A stretch of DNA of 64,000 nt from Haladaptatus salinisoli (GCF_020614375.1 NZ_CP085327.1:2654823-2718822); one strand, 5' to 3'. Shown: positions 26,806-36,156, counted from the first letter of the stretch. A program made the numbers and translations. The notes: generated from the sequence alone by a model not told the origin.

Positions 26806-29454
26806 TCAGGTCGCCCAGTCGAGCATCCGGTCGTAGAGGGGTTCGGAGCGAAGCGCGCCCTCGTCGCCGACGAGGACGAGCGACTTCTTCGCCCGGGTCA
26901 GCGCGACGTTCACCCGGCGGTAGTCGTCGAAGATGGGGCTGCTCAGGTCGCCCGTGGCGACGAACGAGACGACGACGACCTCCTTGCTCGACCCCTGGAA
27001 TCGGTCCACGGTATCGACCGCCACCGACGCCGGAACCCGGCGGGATATCTCCGCGACCTGCGCCCGGAAGGGGGCGATGACGCCGATGTCCTCGTGCGCG
27101 ACGCCCGCCGCCGCGAACCGGGCGACGATGTCGCCGACGCGCTCCGCCTCCGCGGGGTTCGTGTTCCCGACCATCTTCCCGCCGGCGTCGACGAACGTCA
27201 CGCTGTCGCGCAGTTCCGGCGGGAGCGCGTCGCTCTCGACGCCCGGCAGGTCGGCGATTCGCTGGGCGGCCACCTCGCCGCTCGCGGGGCGGAGCGCACC
27301 GCCGTAGAACTCCCGCGACGAGAAGGCCTGAATCCGCTGCGCCATCCGGTACTGGCGTTCCAGCATGACGGAGGCGTCCGGATACCGTTCGACGAGGCGC
27401 TCGAACAGCGATTCGGAGAGGTCGTTTTCCGCGCGTACCACGGGCGGAAGCTGGTGGTGGTCGCCGACGAGGACGAACCGGTCGGCGAGGTTGATCGCGG
27501 CGAGGGTCGCGGGTTCGGTCAACTGCGAGGCTTCGTCGACGAGCGCCACGTCGAACTCCTGTGCGCGCATGACCCGCGAGCCGCATGTCGCGGTCGTCGC
27601 CGCGACGACGCCGGCGCTCCGGAGTTCCGCGACGCGCTCGTTCGGGTCGCCGCCGCGCTTCAGCCTGAGGTCTTGCATGTCCTCGCGGACGCCGCTCTCG
27701 GTGCCGACGCGCGCGATGTCCTCGAACCCTTGCTCCCTGAGCGCCTCCAGCGCGTTGTCCACCGCGCGGTTCGTGAACGCCGAGAGGAGGACGCGGTTCC
27801 CTCGCTCGACCAGCGCCCTGACGGTTCGCGCGATGGTGTACGTCTTCCCGGTGCCGGGCGGGCCGTGGACGAGCGCGCAGTCCTCGGCGTTGACGGCGAG
27901 GTTCACCGCCGCGTTCTGCGATTCGTTGTTGGTGACGAACGGTTCGCGGTCGTCGGCGAACGCGGGTTCCCGCCGCCCGAACAGCACGTCCTTCCGGCGC
28001 TCGTCGCCCTTCAGCAGGCAGTCGTGGAGCGCGGTGAGCATCCGGTCCGCCGAGAGTTCGGAGGGGTACACGTCGAGTCGCCGGAGTTCGACCGGTTCGT
28101 CGGTCGTGACGACGACCTCGTCGGTCAGTTTCTCGACCCGAGCGAGTTCCGCGTGGCCGCGGACGGGGTGGCCGTCGCTGGCGAGCACCACGTCGCCCTC
28201 CCGGATCTTCGAGACCGCGTCGTCCGTCTTCCGAGCCGTGAGTTCCCACCGCCCGCCGTCGCGCTGGCGCTGCCCCGTCGGTTCGAGGTCGACGAGCGCG
28301 CGGTCGTCGTTCGCCCGCTCCTCCGCGGTCTGCTCCCAGAGTTTGGCGTACTCCGCGTGGGTCGCCCGGCGCTCTTCTTCGATTTCGCGGTACTTCCGGT
28401 CGAAGTACTCGCGTTCGCTCTCCGGAATCGGGGTGCCGATCTGTCCGGCTTTCGACTCCTGGTCGAGTCGCCCCGAGACGACCATGCAGGTGTCCTTCTC
28501 GAAGCAGTACTGGCACTTCGCGTTCGCCTCGTACCCCGTCGGAACGTCCGCGTCGAACTCCATCGCGGCGATGGCGTTGCGGGTTCGGACGACGAACTCG
28601 AGGAGACCCTTTCCGATGGAGAACTCCTTCGCGGGCGAGAGGTCGCCCGACTCCTCGGTGCGGTCCAAGGCGGTGTTCTTGGTGTAGAGCAGAGTGCCGG
28701 TGTCCGCGGGAACGTCGCGCTCCCGGAGGAGCAGGGCGTAGCAGGCCGCCTGAATCTTGTCCTGAAAGCGCGGTTCGCGGTTCGTGTTCTTGCCGGTCTT
28801 CAACTCGACGGGCATCCCCCGGCGGAGCGCGTCGCACCGCCCCTTGATGCCGAACCGCTCGCTGATGAGGGTGTACTCGCTCCGCCACTCGTCGGTGTCG
28901 GTCAGGACGCCCTGTTCCAACCACCCTTCGATGGCGCGGGCGTTCTGCCGAACCTCGCCCGCGACCTCCTCCGCCTCGCGTCCGAGCAGGCCGAGTTCCA
29001 GTCCCGCCTCCTCGACGCGCTCGTCGATGGAGTCGTCCAGGTCGCGCCCGCGGAGCAGGTCGCCGAACACCTCGTGGACGACCGTCCCCTTCACCACGGG
29101 GTAGTTCAGGGGGATGCCCGAGAGCTTGTTCAGGTAGTACATCCGAGGACACTGCACCCACGAGCGAACGTCGGTCACGTTCACGAGAAACGAGGGTTCG
29201 ACCACGACGTACGAATCCTCGCCCGTCGCGTACCGCGTCTCGCCTCGGTACTCCGACTCCTCCACGTCCGTCACCAGCAGTTCCATCCCCTCGCGGAGCA
29301 GTTCGGCGGACTCCGTCCACTTGCCCCACAACGTCACCGTCCGCGGCGCGTCGTCGTCCGGTCGGACGACCACCTCGGCGAGTTCGCGTTCGCCGTACCG
29401 CGTCGTGACGGTTCGCACCTCGCCCGGCTCCGAGACCGTCCCCCGTAGATTCAC
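26806..29454 (-). CDS. Dna2-like nuclease-helicase with N-terminal OB fold
   Basis: An 882-residue multidomain enzyme, probably for flap or DNA-end processing. Residues about 1-88 look like an OB-fold domain. A RecB/Cas4-type nuclease follows, with an iron-sulfur cysteine set (Cys102, then C314-x2-C317-x5-C323) and PD-ExK residues His127, Asp208, Glu217 and Lys219 (VELKTGK). A UPF1/Dna2 superfamily 1 helicase ends the protein: Walker A GPPGTGKT at 531-538, DEAS at 640-643, GDHHQLPP, RQYRM, and VDRFQGSSKE with NVALTRAKK. The order matches eukaryotic Dna2. The start ATG is at 29452-29454. Confidence 0.92.
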   Translation of the reverse strand: MNLRGTVSEPGEVRTVTTRYGERELAEVVVRPDDDAPRTVTLWGKWTESAELLREGMELLVTDVEESEYRGETRYATGEDSYVVVEPSFLVNVTDVRSWVQCPRMYYLNKLSGIPLNYPVVKGTVVHEVFGDLLRGRDLDDSIDERVEEAGLELGLLGREAEEVAGEVRQNARAIEGWLEQGVLTDTDEWRSEYTLISERFGIKGRCDALRRGMPVELKTGKNTNREPRFQDKIQAACYALLLRERDVPADTGTLLYTKNTALDRTEESGDLSPAKEFSIGKGLLEFVVRTRNAIAAMEFDADVPTGYEANAKCQYCFEKDTCMVVSGRLDQESKAGQIGTPIPESEREYFDRKYREIEEERRATHAEYAKLWEQTAEERANDDRALVDLEPTGQRQRDGGRWELTARKTDDAVSKIREGDVVLASDGHPVRGHAELARVEKLTDEVVVTTDEPVELRRLDVYPSELSADRMLTALHDCLLKGDERRKDVLFGRREPAFADDREPFVTNNESQNAAVNLAVNAEDCALVHGPPGTGKTYTIARTVRALVERGNRVLLSAFTNRAVDNALEALREQGFEDIARVGTESGVREDMQDLRLKRGGDPNERVAELRSAGVVAATTATCGSRVMRAQEFDVALVDEASQLTEPATLAAINLADRFVLVGDHHQLPPVVRAENDLSESLFERLVERYPDASVMLERQYRMAQRIQAFSSREFYGGALRPASGEVAAQRIADLPGVESDALPPELRDSVTFVDAGGKMVGNTNPAEAERVGDIVARFAAAGVAHEDIGVIAPFRAQVAEISRRVPASVAVDTVDRFQGSSKEVVVVSFVATGDLSSPIFDDYRRVNVALTRAKKSLVLVGDEGALRSEPLYDRMLDWAT

Positions 29455-29717
29455 GAGCGGTTCGTACTGCCTCGGCGCGAAAAATTCTGTCGGTTGCGGC
29501 GTTCAGAGATAACGCCGCGACGTCTCCGTTTCTAGGGACGAGTCGCGAGAGGTTCGAGGACGGGCATTCCGACGTCGAAATCACCGCCGAACGGCGTCCG
29601 TAACGGTTCGGGCGCGCGGTCGCCGACGCTCTCGCCCGTCCGAAACCCGCCGACGAAACCGCCGCGCCGCTCTGCGGAAGCGACACGTTAATCTCCTCGG
29701 CGTGTTAGGGAGTATCC

Positions 29718-30281
29718 ATGCGGGTTCGAGACTGGCAGGACGTTCTCCAGGACGTCATCGACCGCGACGTCGATCCAGAGGGCTGGCGGGCCGCCGGGGG
29801 TTCGCGAGCGGGCGGTGTCGGTGAAGACCTCTACCTCGGCCACCCGAGCGCGGGCCTCTACCACCTGAAGACGTACGCGAAGAATCCGTTTCAGGTTCGA
29901 GGCGTCGGCGCGCGGGTCGCCCGGAAGTTGGACGACGAAATCGGGAGCTACCTCCCCGAAAAGGAGTTCCGCGACGGTCGGTTCGCGGTTCGCCACCCCG
30001 AACGAGAACTGCCGGACGAGGAGGAGGCCGAGGCGCGCGCGAAACGGCTCGAAGAGACCATCAAGGCCCACGCGGACGCGCCGACGACGCCCGCCGACCT
30101 CTTCGACGACGTGATGGAGGCGATAGAGAGCCCGGCCTTCGGGCCGATGGACTTCGATAACTACGACCGCCCGGAGTCGGTCGACGACCTCTCGGAGACG
30201 TTCGAAGAGGCGGAGAAACTGCTGAGTTCGGAACTGGACGACCTCATCGACGAGGACGAGGTCGGGCGCGGATTCCAGTAG
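29718..30281 (+). CDS. Conserved-looking acidic hypothetical protein
   Basis: A 187-residue soluble protein. The N-terminal half is compact and aromatic-containing (VRDWQDVLQDVIDRDVDPEGW, GEDLYLGHPSAGLYHLKTYAKNPF); the C-terminal half is a highly charged helical tail with little hydrophobic content. I do not recognise a family. It has its own ATG and codon use typical of the neighbours. Confidence 0.6.
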   Translation: MRVRDWQDVLQDVIDRDVDPEGWRAAGGSRAGGVGEDLYLGHPSAGLYHLKTYAKNPFQVRGVGARVARKLDDEIGSYLPEKEFRDGRFAVRHPERELPDEEEAEARAKRLEETIKAHADAPTTPADLFDDVMEAIESPAFGPMDFDNYDRPESVDDLSETFEEAEKLLSSELDDLIDEDEVGRGFQ

Positions 30282-30339
30282 CGGCGGTTTCCGGTCGAAA
30301 GACCTACGACGATTCTTGTCGTATTATCGTTGAGTATCA

Positions 30340-31149
30340 GTGACACGATCACGAGAGCTACTGACACGAACGTTGCCGACAGAAAACGAATCCGAGAGTC
30401 GTCCCGACCCGGATGCGAAGATAGGCGGGTGGGCGATCGCCGCCATCGGCGTCGTTCTGATGGCGGCCATCGTCGCTGATCACTTCCTGCGCGTTCACGA
30501 AATGTGGCTGTTCGAACTCGTCGAACTGGGTCTCTCGACCACGCTCGTCTACGGCGGCTACCGACTCGCGTACAGCGATATCGATTCGAAGAAGCTCCTG
30601 ACCGTCAACGCGTGGTGTCTCGCGGGCGTGGCTATCCTCGGCGTCGCCGCCGCGACCGCGGCCTTCGTCGAGGTGGTGCGGGTCGGCGACCTGACCGGCG
30701 GACACTCCAAAGTCCGGACGGTGGTGACCAGCGGTGCGGTGTTGGGATTCGTCATCGGAACCGCCAGCGTCCTCGGCTCGGTTCGGACTTCCCCGCCGAC
30801 CCCCGACGCTCTCGACGCCGACGCTCGCTCGATTTCGAACGACGACGTTCCGTCGGCGGCGTTCGATACGTGGCTCGAACTGCTCTCCGACGAGCGCTGT
30901 CGGCGTATCCTCGAACTGGCGGTCGCGTCGCCCGACGGCGTGATGGCGACGGACGAGCTGGCGTCCCGCCTCGCCGATCGTTCGGACGCCGGGCGAGAGC
31001 GGACGTCGGTACACCTCCACCACGTCGCCCTCCCCAAACTCACGGACTCGGGGCTCGTCGACTACGACGACCGAACCGAGACGATACGCTACCGGAGCAA
31101 CCCGACGTTCGAGGCGGTGTTCGAGACGACTGAGCGATACCGCCGGTAA
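30340..31149 (+). CDS. Membrane-anchored winged-helix (DUF7344-like) protein
   Basis: A 269-residue protein. Residues about 27-150 contain four hydrophobic segments. The last 90 residues form a winged-helix domain (WLELLSDERCRRILELA, then ATDELASRLAD, then VHLHHVALPKLTDSGLVDYD) like the DUF7344 regulators common in haloarchaea. Membrane-tethered transcription regulation is the obvious inference, but the signal is unknown. The GTG at 30340 is used; a TATA-like TATTAT at 30322 would put transcription just after it, so a downstream TTG at 30373 is a possible alternative start. Confidence 0.65.
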   Translation: MTRSRELLTRTLPTENESESRPDPDAKIGGWAIAAIGVVLMAAIVADHFLRVHEMWLFELVELGLSTTLVYGGYRLAYSDIDSKKLLTVNAWCLAGVAILGVAAATAAFVEVVRVGDLTGGHSKVRTVVTSGAVLGFVIGTASVLGSVRTSPPTPDALDADARSISNDDVPSAAFDTWLELLSDERCRRILELAVASPDGVMATDELASRLADRSDAGRERTSVHLHHVALPKLTDSGLVDYDDRTETIRYRSNPTFEAVFETTERYRR

Positions 31150-31173
31150 CGCGGCGGACGAATCGCGGGGGTT

Positions 31174-31956
31174 TCAACCGCCGTCGGAGACGTACGTCGT
31201 CGTCCCCCGTCGCGGCGAAATCCGCGCTATCGCGTCGATCTCCTGCATTCGGCGAATCGCCGCGGGCGTCGCAACCGCGCGAACGGTCGACCCGGCGGAC
31301 TCGACGGTCGCGCCGTCCATCGACCGAAGTTCGCCGGCGACCGAGTCGACTTTCTGTCTCTCGCGGCGCTGATACTCGTCGCTGAGGGCCTCCTTGTACG
31401 CTTTGCCTGTGAGGTCGTCGTCCACCGCCCGTTTCGCGACTTCCGAGTCGACGGGCGTGACGGAGATCGACACGGCGATTCGCTCGTTCTCCCCCGCCGA
31501 CCGAAGGCGCCGGTAGAGGTCGCGGTCGAGTTTCCCGTACCGTCCCTCGTAGGCTCGTTCCGCTCGCGCGTCGACCGCGTCCCGGTCGGCGACCGTTCCG
31601 TTGCTCGCCAGGAACACGCCGTTGATCCGGCGCTCGGCGTCGCTTCTGACCTTCGCGGTGTAGTAGCACTCGCCGAGTATCTCGTAGGTGACGACGGCGT
31701 CGTTTACGACCGTCACGTTCGCGGCGTCCGCTCCCACCTCGGCGGCGACGCGCTCGACCGCCAGCGTTCGAAGCCGGTTGCGGTCGACGTGACACTCGAT
31801 TTCGGCGGTCCCGGCCGTCTTCGGGGAGTCGGTGACCGCAGTTTGCGCTTTCGTTCCGTCCGCCGAGTCGGTTCCCGGTTGGGCGGGAACGCTACCTCCG
31901 AGGCACCCGGCGACGAGGACGAGCGCGACGAACGAGAGCGCGGGGATTTTCCGCAT
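31174..31956 (-). CDS. Secreted lipoprotein of unknown function
   Basis: A 260-residue protein with a lipoprotein signal: MRKIPALSFVALVLVAGC, whose LVAGC lipobox places the lipidated cysteine at residue 18. The mature part starts with a low-complexity Thr/Ser/Ala/Gly linker of about 35 residues. Two cysteines follow (EIECH and GECYY, about 60 residues apart) that may form a disulfide. The remaining alpha/beta sequence is unrecognised. An in-frame ATG three codons upstream is possible. It is convergent with the winged-helix gene, with 24 bases between stops. Confidence 0.65.
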   Translation of the reverse strand: MRKIPALSFVALVLVAGCLGGSVPAQPGTDSADGTKAQTAVTDSPKTAGTAEIECHVDRNRLRTLAVERVAAEVGADAANVTVVNDAVVTYEILGECYYTAKVRSDAERRINGVFLASNGTVADRDAVDARAERAYEGRYGKLDRDLYRRLRSAGENERIAVSISVTPVDSEVAKRAVDDDLTGKAYKEALSDEYQRRERQKVDSVAGELRSMDGATVESAGSTVRAVATPAAIRRMQEIDAIARISPRRGTTTYVSDGG

Positions 31957-32065
31957 GATCGACACGATTTCGGTATCCGATAAATGCCTTCAGGTGATAG
32001 GAACCGCCGCTTCGCTCGCGGCCGTCCCGCCGGGGTTTAAGCGCGTTCCCACGGAGCCATCTGGC

Positions 32066-32440
32066 ATGGGTGCCGAGGAAACGGTACGCGACTACTACGA
32101 GGCGCTCCGGCGGGGCGAACCCCTGCATCCGTTCTTCGCGGCGCGGGAGGACGTCGTGAAGTTCGGAATCAGCGAACGCCTGACCGGGTACGACGAAATC
32201 GCGGCGGGACTGCGCGAACAGACCGACACCACCGCCGATTGGAGCGTGGGGAGCGAGCGCCTCCGCGTGGTCGAAGGACGCGAGTTCGCCCGATTCTCCG
32301 ACGACGTTCGACTCGCGTGGGCTGACGCCCGGACGGGCCGGCGGCGAGCGTTCGACACTCGGTGGAGCGGCGTCCTCGAACGGGACGAAGACGAATGGGT
32401 TTTCACCGGCATGCACGTCAGCGTCGCACGGGAACTCTGA
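32066..32440 (+). CDS. SnoaL/NTF2-like protein
   Basis: A 124-residue protein with the shape of the NTF2-like superfamily: an N-terminal helix TVRDYYEALRRGEPLHPFFAAREDVVKFG, a central GYDEIAAGLREQ helix, and C-terminal strands ending WSGVLERDEDEWVFTGMHVS. These small dimeric cones serve as enzymes or binding modules; no catalytic residue can be assigned. The ATG at 32066 is favoured because the upstream extension reads as shadow. Its TGA overlaps the ATG of the next gene (ATGA), so they are translationally coupled. Confidence 0.75.
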   Translation: MGAEETVRDYYEALRRGEPLHPFFAAREDVVKFGISERLTGYDEIAAGLREQTDTTADWSVGSERLRVVEGREFARFSDDVRLAWADARTGRRRAFDTRWSGVLERDEDEWVFTGMHVSVAREL

Positions 32441-32640
32441 TGGTCGGGCCGATATCCAGCGAAGACCGAACCGCCGCGATGAGCCGTCTGAAAGCCGCAA
32501 TCGTCCTCCTCGTCGGCTCCTCGGGCGGACTCATCGCGCTCCACGCCGGCGCGAGCGCGGTCGGTATGGCGGTCGCGGTGCTGAGCGGACTCGTCGTCGG
32601 CGGACTGTTGGTGTGGTATCTCGGCCGGATAACGCGGTGA
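32440..32640 (+). CDS. Small two-helix membrane protein
   Basis: A 66-residue protein with hydrophobic helices at about 18-36 and 38-60 and a positively charged end. Its ATG overlaps the stop of the NTF2-like gene by one base of each codon. The function is unknown; the overlap is the main sign that it is real. Confidence 0.6.
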   Translation: MVGPISSEDRTAAMSRLKAAIVLLVGSSGGLIALHAGASAVGMAVAVLSGLVVGGLLVWYLGRITR

Positions 32641-32691
32641 CCGACCGCCGTTCGACCGCACCCTTTTGAGGCGGGCGTCCGAACTCGCCGT

Positions 32692-33702
32692 ATGTCCTAC
32701 GACGAACTCCGCGAGGAACTGCGGACGCCGTCCTCCCCGAGCGTCGCGGCGTTTCCGGACGGGAGCGTGGACACGTACTGTCGAATCCGCGACGGCGACG
32801 GGTACGTCAGTTCCAGGGAGACGTTCGGAAACGAACTCGCGGGCGGCGCGGAGTCGTTCCGCCTCGAACACCGGGACCGCGAGGCGGGCGGACAGGCGGT
32901 GAACATGGCGACGCAGGCGCACGCGCTCGGCGGTCGCGTCACGCTGTTCGGTCACGTGGACCACCCGGCGTTCGCCGACCTCCCGTACGACGCGCGCTCG
33001 ATGGGGAAACCGGCCTCGGTTTCGGTGGTGGAGTTCGAGGGCGACGCCGTCATGCTCGCGACCGAGTCCGAGGCGATTCGGGAGTGGACGACCGCCGACC
33101 TGCGGATTGCGGCCGGCGGCGATTTCTCGGCGCTGTTCGAGTCGGACGGGGTTTGCTGCGGGAACCTCGCGTCGTTTCCGGCGCTGGTGGAGGTGTTCCA
33201 GACCCTCGCGTCTCGAAGCGACGGGGGCGGCGCGTTCGTCTTCGACCCCGGCAACCTCACCGACGTCGCCGACGACGCCGTGACCGCCTGCTTCGACGCG
33301 CTCGCCGACCTGGACGACCGATTCGACGTGGTCGTGAGCGTGAACCGCCGGGAGCTGGAGCAGCTCGCCGGGCGGGTCGGCGCGTCTCGGGGGTCGGACG
33401 CGAGGAAACTGGACGCGGTGAGGGCGAACGCGGGCGTCTCCGGGGTCGTCTCTCACGGCGAGAGCGAGGCGGTCGCTGCGACCCGCGACGGCACCGTGAC
33501 GGTCGAGAACCTCTCCGTCTCGACGGTTAAGCGAACGACGGGGGCCGGAGACCGGTTCTCCGGCGGACTGACGTTCGGTCTCGCGGCCGGGATGGAGTGG
33601 GAACCGGCGCTCGCGCTGGCGAACGCCTGCTCGTCGTGGCGCGTCGAACGCGGAACGACGGCGGGGAGAGACGACGTCGGAGAGCTGATTCCGAACCGGT
33701 GA
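32692..33702 (+). CDS. PfkB-family sugar/nucleoside kinase
   Basis: A 336-residue ribokinase-fold kinase. The N-terminal substrate segment contains GGQAVNMATQAHALGGRVTLFG, with the usual Gly-rich turn. The C-terminal signature RTTGAGDRFSGGLTFGLA carries the catalytic Asp and the anion hole. Substrate could be a sugar, a sugar phosphate or a nucleoside; the unusual long N-terminal strand region (YCRIRDGDGYVSSRETFGNE) gives no decision. It is followed by a convergent zincin gene, with 17 bases between stops. Confidence 0.85.
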   Translation: MSYDELREELRTPSSPSVAAFPDGSVDTYCRIRDGDGYVSSRETFGNELAGGAESFRLEHRDREAGGQAVNMATQAHALGGRVTLFGHVDHPAFADLPYDARSMGKPASVSVVEFEGDAVMLATESEAIREWTTADLRIAAGGDFSALFESDGVCCGNLASFPALVEVFQTLASRSDGGGAFVFDPGNLTDVADDAVTACFDALADLDDRFDVVVSVNRRELEQLAGRVGASRGSDARKLDAVRANAGVSGVVSHGESEAVAATRDGTVTVENLSVSTVKRTTGAGDRFSGGLTFGLAAGMEWEPALALANACSSWRVERGTTAGRDDVGELIPNR

Positions 33703-33719
33703 GGGGGGGAAAACCGTAA

Positions 33720-34700
33720 CTACGCGCCGATTCGGGCCAACCACCGCTCGGGGTGGTCGAGTTCGTCGTCGCTCGGGAGGTTCTCCGGCGCGTCCCACAC
33801 TCGGGTCGCGGTTTCGATGCCTTTCGCCTCGACGACGTGCTCGAAGAACGCCTTCCCCCGCTCGTACTGCCTGCGCTTCAGGCCGAGACCGAGCAACCGA
33901 CGGACGAGCTTCGAGAGGGGGTTCATCCCCTTGCGCCGCGCCTCGATCTTCCGCCGGAGGTCCTCGTACTCGTCGTCGAACGCCTCGTCCATGAGGAGTT
34001 CGGCGTAGCCCTCGACGGAGGTCATCGCGGCGTCGAGTTCGCGGAACGCCTCGCGGTCGACCTCGCCGTGCGCCAGCGCCTCGACGCCCGACTCCATCTG
34101 CGCTTCGAGGTGGCCGGAGAGCCACGGGGCCGCGCCGAACTCCGCGGCGTGGGTGACCTCGTGGAAGGCGATCCACCTGCGGAATCGGTCGAAGTCCACG
34201 CCGAGTTTGCCCGCGATGCGTTCGATGTTCGGGTGGACGAAGTAGAGGGCGTGTTCGTCGCCCTCCGCGAGTAGCAGCGGGTCGTACTGGCCGAGGACGT
34301 TGTTGCCGAGGAGCGAGAGCATCACCGACATCGTCCCGGTGTTGAGGACGCGGGCGACGTCGGGGAGCACCGTCGGACCGTGTTCCTCGATGGGTTCCAT
34401 CACGCGCCGAAACGTCGTTATGTTCGCGTCGATCCAGTGGTGGCGGTTCTGGATTTCGACGGTGTCCGGCACGTCGAACGAGACGCCCGACTCCGCTCGA
34501 ACGCGGCTTCGGGCGTCCCGCACGTCGTTCGCGTACGCCGACTGCTCGGCGGGTGAGAGGTCGATGGAGCCGGGCTCCGTCGCCGCCTTCGCAGCTTCGG
34601 CGACCGCGGCCCAGTCGATGGGGCCGGTTCCGGACGCGTTCGTGACGGCCCGGACGCTACGATAGAGGTTCACGATTCCTCGTTGGGTTCGAGCCGACAA
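33720..34700 (-). CDS. Zinc-dependent metalloprotease-like protein (DUF2342 family)
   Basis: A 326-residue protein of the family often labelled zinc-dependent metalloprotease or F420-biosynthesis-associated. The metallopeptidase motif HEVTH is at 180-184, preceded by a long helical segment and followed by YAELLMDEAFDDEYEDL, which may give the third ligand. In actinobacteria the family co-occurs with F420 genes; none is next to it here. The C-terminus has a basic patch (RRKGMNPLSKLVRRLLGLGLKRRQ, about 258-281), unusual in an acidic proteome. The peptidase activity is unproven. Confidence 0.8.
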   Translation of the reverse strand: MSARTQRGIVNLYRSVRAVTNASGTGPIDWAAVAEAAKAATEPGSIDLSPAEQSAYANDVRDARSRVRAESGVSFDVPDTVEIQNRHHWIDANITTFRRVMEPIEEHGPTVLPDVARVLNTGTMSVMLSLLGNNVLGQYDPLLLAEGDEHALYFVHPNIERIAGKLGVDFDRFRRWIAFHEVTHAAEFGAAPWLSGHLEAQMESGVEALAHGEVDREAFRELDAAMTSVEGYAELLMDEAFDDEYEDLRRKIEARRKGMNPLSKLVRRLLGLGLKRRQYERGKAFFEHVVEAKGIETATRVWDAPENLPSDDELDHPERWLARIGA

Positions 34701-34715
34701 AATGCTTCTGTCTGG

Positions 34716-34916
34716 CTACCCCCGGCGCCTGTTCCTGCGCATCGCCAGCGCGACGACGGCGAGCACGACGAGCAGCGGGCCGAGTTTCCCCGCGACCGAC
34801 GGCCTCGATTCGTCGTCGGTTCGCCCCCAGTCGAGCGACGACTCCGCGGCCGACCCGCCGTCGCCCACGTTCAGCGTGAAGTTCGGTTCGTGTAGGTGCA
34901 GTTCGAAGACCCCCAT
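34716..34916 (-). CDS. Small single-pass membrane protein
   Basis: A 66-residue protein: a polar N-terminal half (FELHLHEPNFTLNVGDGG), then one transmembrane helix GPLLVVLAVVALAM, then a basic tail RRNRRRG, so the N-terminus would face outward. Small tail-anchored proteins of this shape are common in haloarchaea. The start is divergent from the M42 peptidase gene, and the stop is 15 bases after the start of the leftward zincin gene, which may be cotranscribed. Confidence 0.5.
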   Translation of the reverse strand: MGVFELHLHEPNFTLNVGDGGSAAESSLDWGRTDDESRPSVAGKLGPLLVVLAVVALAMRRNRRRG

Positions 34917-35025
34917 ACCCTACCTTCGGTCATCTCCGCCTTATCGATTCGGGATAGGTGAAACGTCGATTACACGACGCGGCGATATCCGAGAGGTTGA
35001 AGGCGCACCGCTTCCCGGCTTCCCT

Positions 35026-36093
35026 ATGAACGAAAAACGACGCGAGTTTCTGAAGACATTGCTCACGACGCCGAGCCCGTCGGGATTCGAGGTACCCGGG
35101 CAGCGCGCGTGGGTCGAGTACGTCTCCGAGTTCGCCGACGAGGTGCGAACCGACGAGTACGGCAACGCCGTCGCGGTCGTCGAGGGCGAGGGCCCCGAAC
35201 TGGCCTTCGCGGGGCACGCCGACCAGATCGGATTCATCGTCGCCGGCGTCGACGAGGACGGGTTCCTCCGCATCGACCGAATCGGCGGTTCCGACAGGAC
35301 CGTCTCCAAGGGCCAGCGCGTCGAGATTCGCGCCGCGGACGGCGTCGTCCCGGGGGTCATCGGCCAGCGGGCGATCCACCTCCGCGAGCGGGAGGACGAG
35401 GAGCTCGAAGACATCGTCGAACAGCACGTCGATATCGGCGCGAAAAACGAGCGGGAAGCCGAGGAACTCGTGGACGTGGGCGACCCCATCGTCTTTTCCC
35501 CCACCGTCGAAGAGCTCCACGGGACGCGACTGGCCGGGCCGGGTATCGACAACCGCGTCGGGACGTGGGTGGCGGCCGAGGCCCTCCGCCGCGCGGCGGA
35601 GCGGGACGCGGACGCGACGGTGTACGCCGTGAGCACGGTCCAGGAGGAGGTCGGCTTGCAGGGTGCCAAGATGGTCGGCTTCGACCTCGACCCCGACGCC
35701 GTCGTCGCCGTCGACGTAACGCACGCGATGGACAGTCCCGACATGACGAACGAGGAGCGGTTCAAGGACATCAGCGTCGACCTCGGCGGCGGTCCGGTCG
35801 TCGCGCGCGGGAGCGCTAACCACCCCGAAGTCGTCGCCGCGGTGCGCGAGGCCGCGCGCGACGCGGACATCCCCGTTCAGCTGCAGGCGTCGGGAATCCG
35901 GACCGGAACCGACGCGGACGCCTTCTTCACGGCTCGGGGCGGCACGCCGTCGCTCAACCTCGGCCTGCCGAACCGGTACATGCACACGCCGGTCGAAGTC
36001 GTCGACACGGACGACCTGGAGGCCGCGGCGGAGCTCCTCGCCGAGTTCGCCGCCCGGTCGGGCGACCGGGACGGGTTCGCGGTCGACCTCTGA
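35026..36093 (+). CDS. M42-family aminopeptidase / endoglucanase-like
   Basis: A 355-residue dinuclear metal aminopeptidase of the TET/M42 type, which trims peptides released by the proteasome. Metal ligands are visible in AFAGHADQIGFI (His), GPGIDNRVGTW (bridging Asp), VSTVQEEVGLQGA (catalytic and metal Glu pair), VAVDVTHAMDS (Asp) and the final RYMHTPVEVV (His). The ATG at 35026 starts MNEKRREFLKTLLTTPSPSG, the family's usual beginning; the same frame is open upstream but is not protein-like. Confidence 0.92.
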   Translation: MNEKRREFLKTLLTTPSPSGFEVPGQRAWVEYVSEFADEVRTDEYGNAVAVVEGEGPELAFAGHADQIGFIVAGVDEDGFLRIDRIGGSDRTVSKGQRVEIRAADGVVPGVIGQRAIHLREREDEELEDIVEQHVDIGAKNEREAEELVDVGDPIVFSPTVEELHGTRLAGPGIDNRVGTWVAAEALRRAAERDADATVYAVSTVQEEVGLQGAKMVGFDLDPDAVVAVDVTHAMDSPDMTNEERFKDISVDLGGGPVVARGSANHPEVVAAVREAARDADIPVQLQASGIRTGTDADAFFTARGGTPSLNLGLPNRYMHTPVEVVDTDDLEAAAELLAEFAARSGDRDGFAVDL

Positions 36094-36156
36094 TTCGGGG
36101 CCGGGTTCGACTCGCGTTCCGGTACGTTTATCAACGCAAACAATGGGCTTGTTGAT

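Noticed and set aside
25556-29686. 1376-residue leftward open frame covering the LarA-like and Dna2-like genes
   Set aside because: Only its last 405 codons (LarA-like) are protein-like; the rest is an arginine/glycine-rich shadow of the Dna2 frame, which has full motifs.
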